A stretch of 5,640 bases of DNA, from NCBI GenBank assembly GCA_045226335.1, contig JBGVCH010000041.1, positions 1 to 5,640 of the forward strand, given 5' to 3'. Positions 5,018-5,640 of this stretch are shown in pieces (position 1 is the stretch's first letter; every line of letters starts with the position of its first letter). The position numbers were made by a program, and so were the translations under genes. The notes beneath the pieces were generated by a model. It searched no databases. It was not told where the DNA came from and worked only from the letters and a program-made list of their open reading frames with translations. Source of the stretch: RUG11272 sp045226335 (GTDB taxonomy: Bacteria > Bacillota > Clostridia > Christensenellales > Aristaeellaceae).

Positions 5018-5554
5018 ATGGAACGGTTTGACCTGTACACCGCGGACCGGGAGAAGACCGGCCTGACCGTGGAGCGCGGCGCCCCCATCCCGGCCGGCTG
5101 CTATCGGCTGGTGGTCCATGTCTGCGTTTTTGACCCGGAGGGCCGGATGCTGATCCAGCAGCGCCAGCCCTTCAAGCGGGGCTGGGCCGACCTCTGGGAC
5201 GTCACCGTGGGCGGCTGCGCCGTCACCGGGGACAGCAGCCGCTCGGCGGCGGAGCGCGAGACTCTGGAAGAGCTGGGGCTCCCCATCGACCTGACCGACG
5301 TGCGCCCGGTCCTGACCCTCCACTTCGGCACCGGTTTCGACGACTACTATGTGCTGACCCGGCCGATGGACCTGACGGCGCTGCGCCTGCAGGCCGAGGA
5401 GGTCCAGGCGGTGCGGTGGGCAAGCCTTGAGGAGATCCTGGGCATGATCGACGACGGGTCCTTCATCCCCTATGAGAAGAGCCTGATCAAATTGCTATTC
5501 TTCCTCCGGTCCCACCGGGGCGCCCACACCCGGCGGGATCCCACCAACGTCTGA
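5018..5554 (+). CDS. Nudix hydrolase, IDI-like subgroup
   Basis: This 178-residue protein belongs to the Nudix superfamily, whose members hydrolyse nucleoside diphosphates linked to another moiety using divalent metal. The Nudix box spans Gly66 to Leu88 and ends in RETLEELGL (80-88), with the metal-binding glutamates at 81, 84 and 85. The first Glu of the Gx5E element is Asp72 (TGDSS where TGESS-like sequence is usual). The N-terminal RGAPIPAGCYRLVVHVCVFDPEG (20-42) and LIQQRQPFKRGWADLWDVTVGG (45-66) resemble isopentenyl-diphosphate isomerase-like Nudix proteins. The catalytic TNxxCGHP-type segment of true isomerases is absent, so it is probably a hydrolase. FDDYYVL (107-113) and VRWASLEEI (132-140) complete the fold, and the basic tail after about 165 is variable. 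It sits 51 bases after the methyltransferase and is the last clear gene of the operon. The substrate is unknown. Confidence 0.88.
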   Translation: MERFDLYTADREKTGLTVERGAPIPAGCYRLVVHVCVFDPEGRMLIQQRQPFKRGWADLWDVTVGGCAVTGDSSRSAAERETLEELGLPIDLTDVRPVLTLHFGTGFDDYYVLTRPMDLTALRLQAEEVQAVRWASLEEILGMIDDGSFIPYEKSLIKLLFFLRSHRGAHTRRDPTNV

Positions 5555-5592
5555 TACTTTTCTCAATTAAGGATTACAAGTCAAGCAGGGGC

Positions 5593-5640
5593 ATGAGCCC
5601 GAAGGTCCAGGGCGATCGGAAAGCCCTGGTCGAGGCCCGC
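5593..5640 (+). CDS. Possible start of a gene truncated by the window edge
   Basis: ATG 5593 opens a frame to the window end, reading MSPKVQGDRKALVEAR. The VxGxRKxLVxA pattern resembles, from memory, the N-terminus of small clostridial proteins often labelled 'virulence protein' (…G.ERKALV.AI…). With only 16 residues this is weak. The ribosome binding site is poor: AGCAGGGG (5584-5591) lies directly before the start and AAGGA (5569-5573) is too far away. The same bases contain two hairpins, so a structured RNA is the alternative. Confidence 0.3.
   Translation, partial: MSPKVQGDRKALVEAR

Noticed and set aside
4402..5031. Plus-strand open frame overlapping the methyltransferase
   Set aside because: It is Pro/Arg/Gly-rich out-of-frame translation of the methyltransferase gene with no motif of its own.
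4565..5323. Minus-strand open frame spanning the methyltransferase-Nudix junction
   Set aside because: It is antisense to two well-supported genes, has no recognisable motif, and GC-rich codons explain the lack of stops.
5508..5540. Imperfect hairpin inside the end of the Nudix gene as an operon terminator
   Set aside because: An 11-base-pair stem with one mismatch and one G-U pair can form, but the nearest T-rich stretch (5558-5561) is about 18 bases away, so it does not fit an intrinsic terminator.

Overview
The window is 5.6 kb of GC-rich bacterial DNA with compact genes, strong AAGGAGG-type ribosome binding sites and codons that mostly end in G or C. A lipoprotein signal peptide, a clostridial-looking set of small families (DUF5680, a short nucleoside-deoxyribosyltransferase-like protein, an IDI-like Nudix hydrolase) and a sigma-A type promoter suggest a Gram-positive anaerobe, perhaps a high-GC gut Clostridia/Oscillospiraceae member. 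This assignment is inference from gene content, not a database match. I see no mobile element, CRISPR array, tRNA or rRNA.

Left half: two envelope or secreted proteins of unknown function face each other. The plus-strand gene (78-1754) encodes a lipoprotein made of two tandem copies of a domain of about 225 residues, joined by a four-cysteine zinc-ribbon-like segment. The minus-strand gene (1878-3143) encodes a protein with a cleavable signal peptide, a helical N-terminal segment, an acidic low-complexity linker and a C-terminal domain I do not recognise. A long perfect hairpin (1803-1838) lies between their 3' ends and probably terminates transcription from both sides.

Middle: the 204-base divergent intergenic region (3144-3347) holds a near-consensus promoter reading right and a weaker candidate reading left.

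Right half: four same-strand genes, 3348-5554, with gaps of 58, 16 and 51 bases look like one operon: a stand-alone DUF5680 protein with a TTG start, a 103-residue nucleoside 2-deoxyribosyltransferase-like protein, a class I SAM-dependent methyltransferase and a Nudix hydrolase. Two of the four are predicted to act on nucleosides or nucleoside diphosphate derivatives. A nucleotide clean-up or small-molecule modification role is possible, but no substrate can be read from the sequence. The last 48 bases may be the start of another gene cut by the window edge, and they also contain two perfect hairpins.

No clearly new defence or mobile system is visible. The most unusual object is the duplicated lipoprotein with an apparently extracytoplasmic zinc ribbon.
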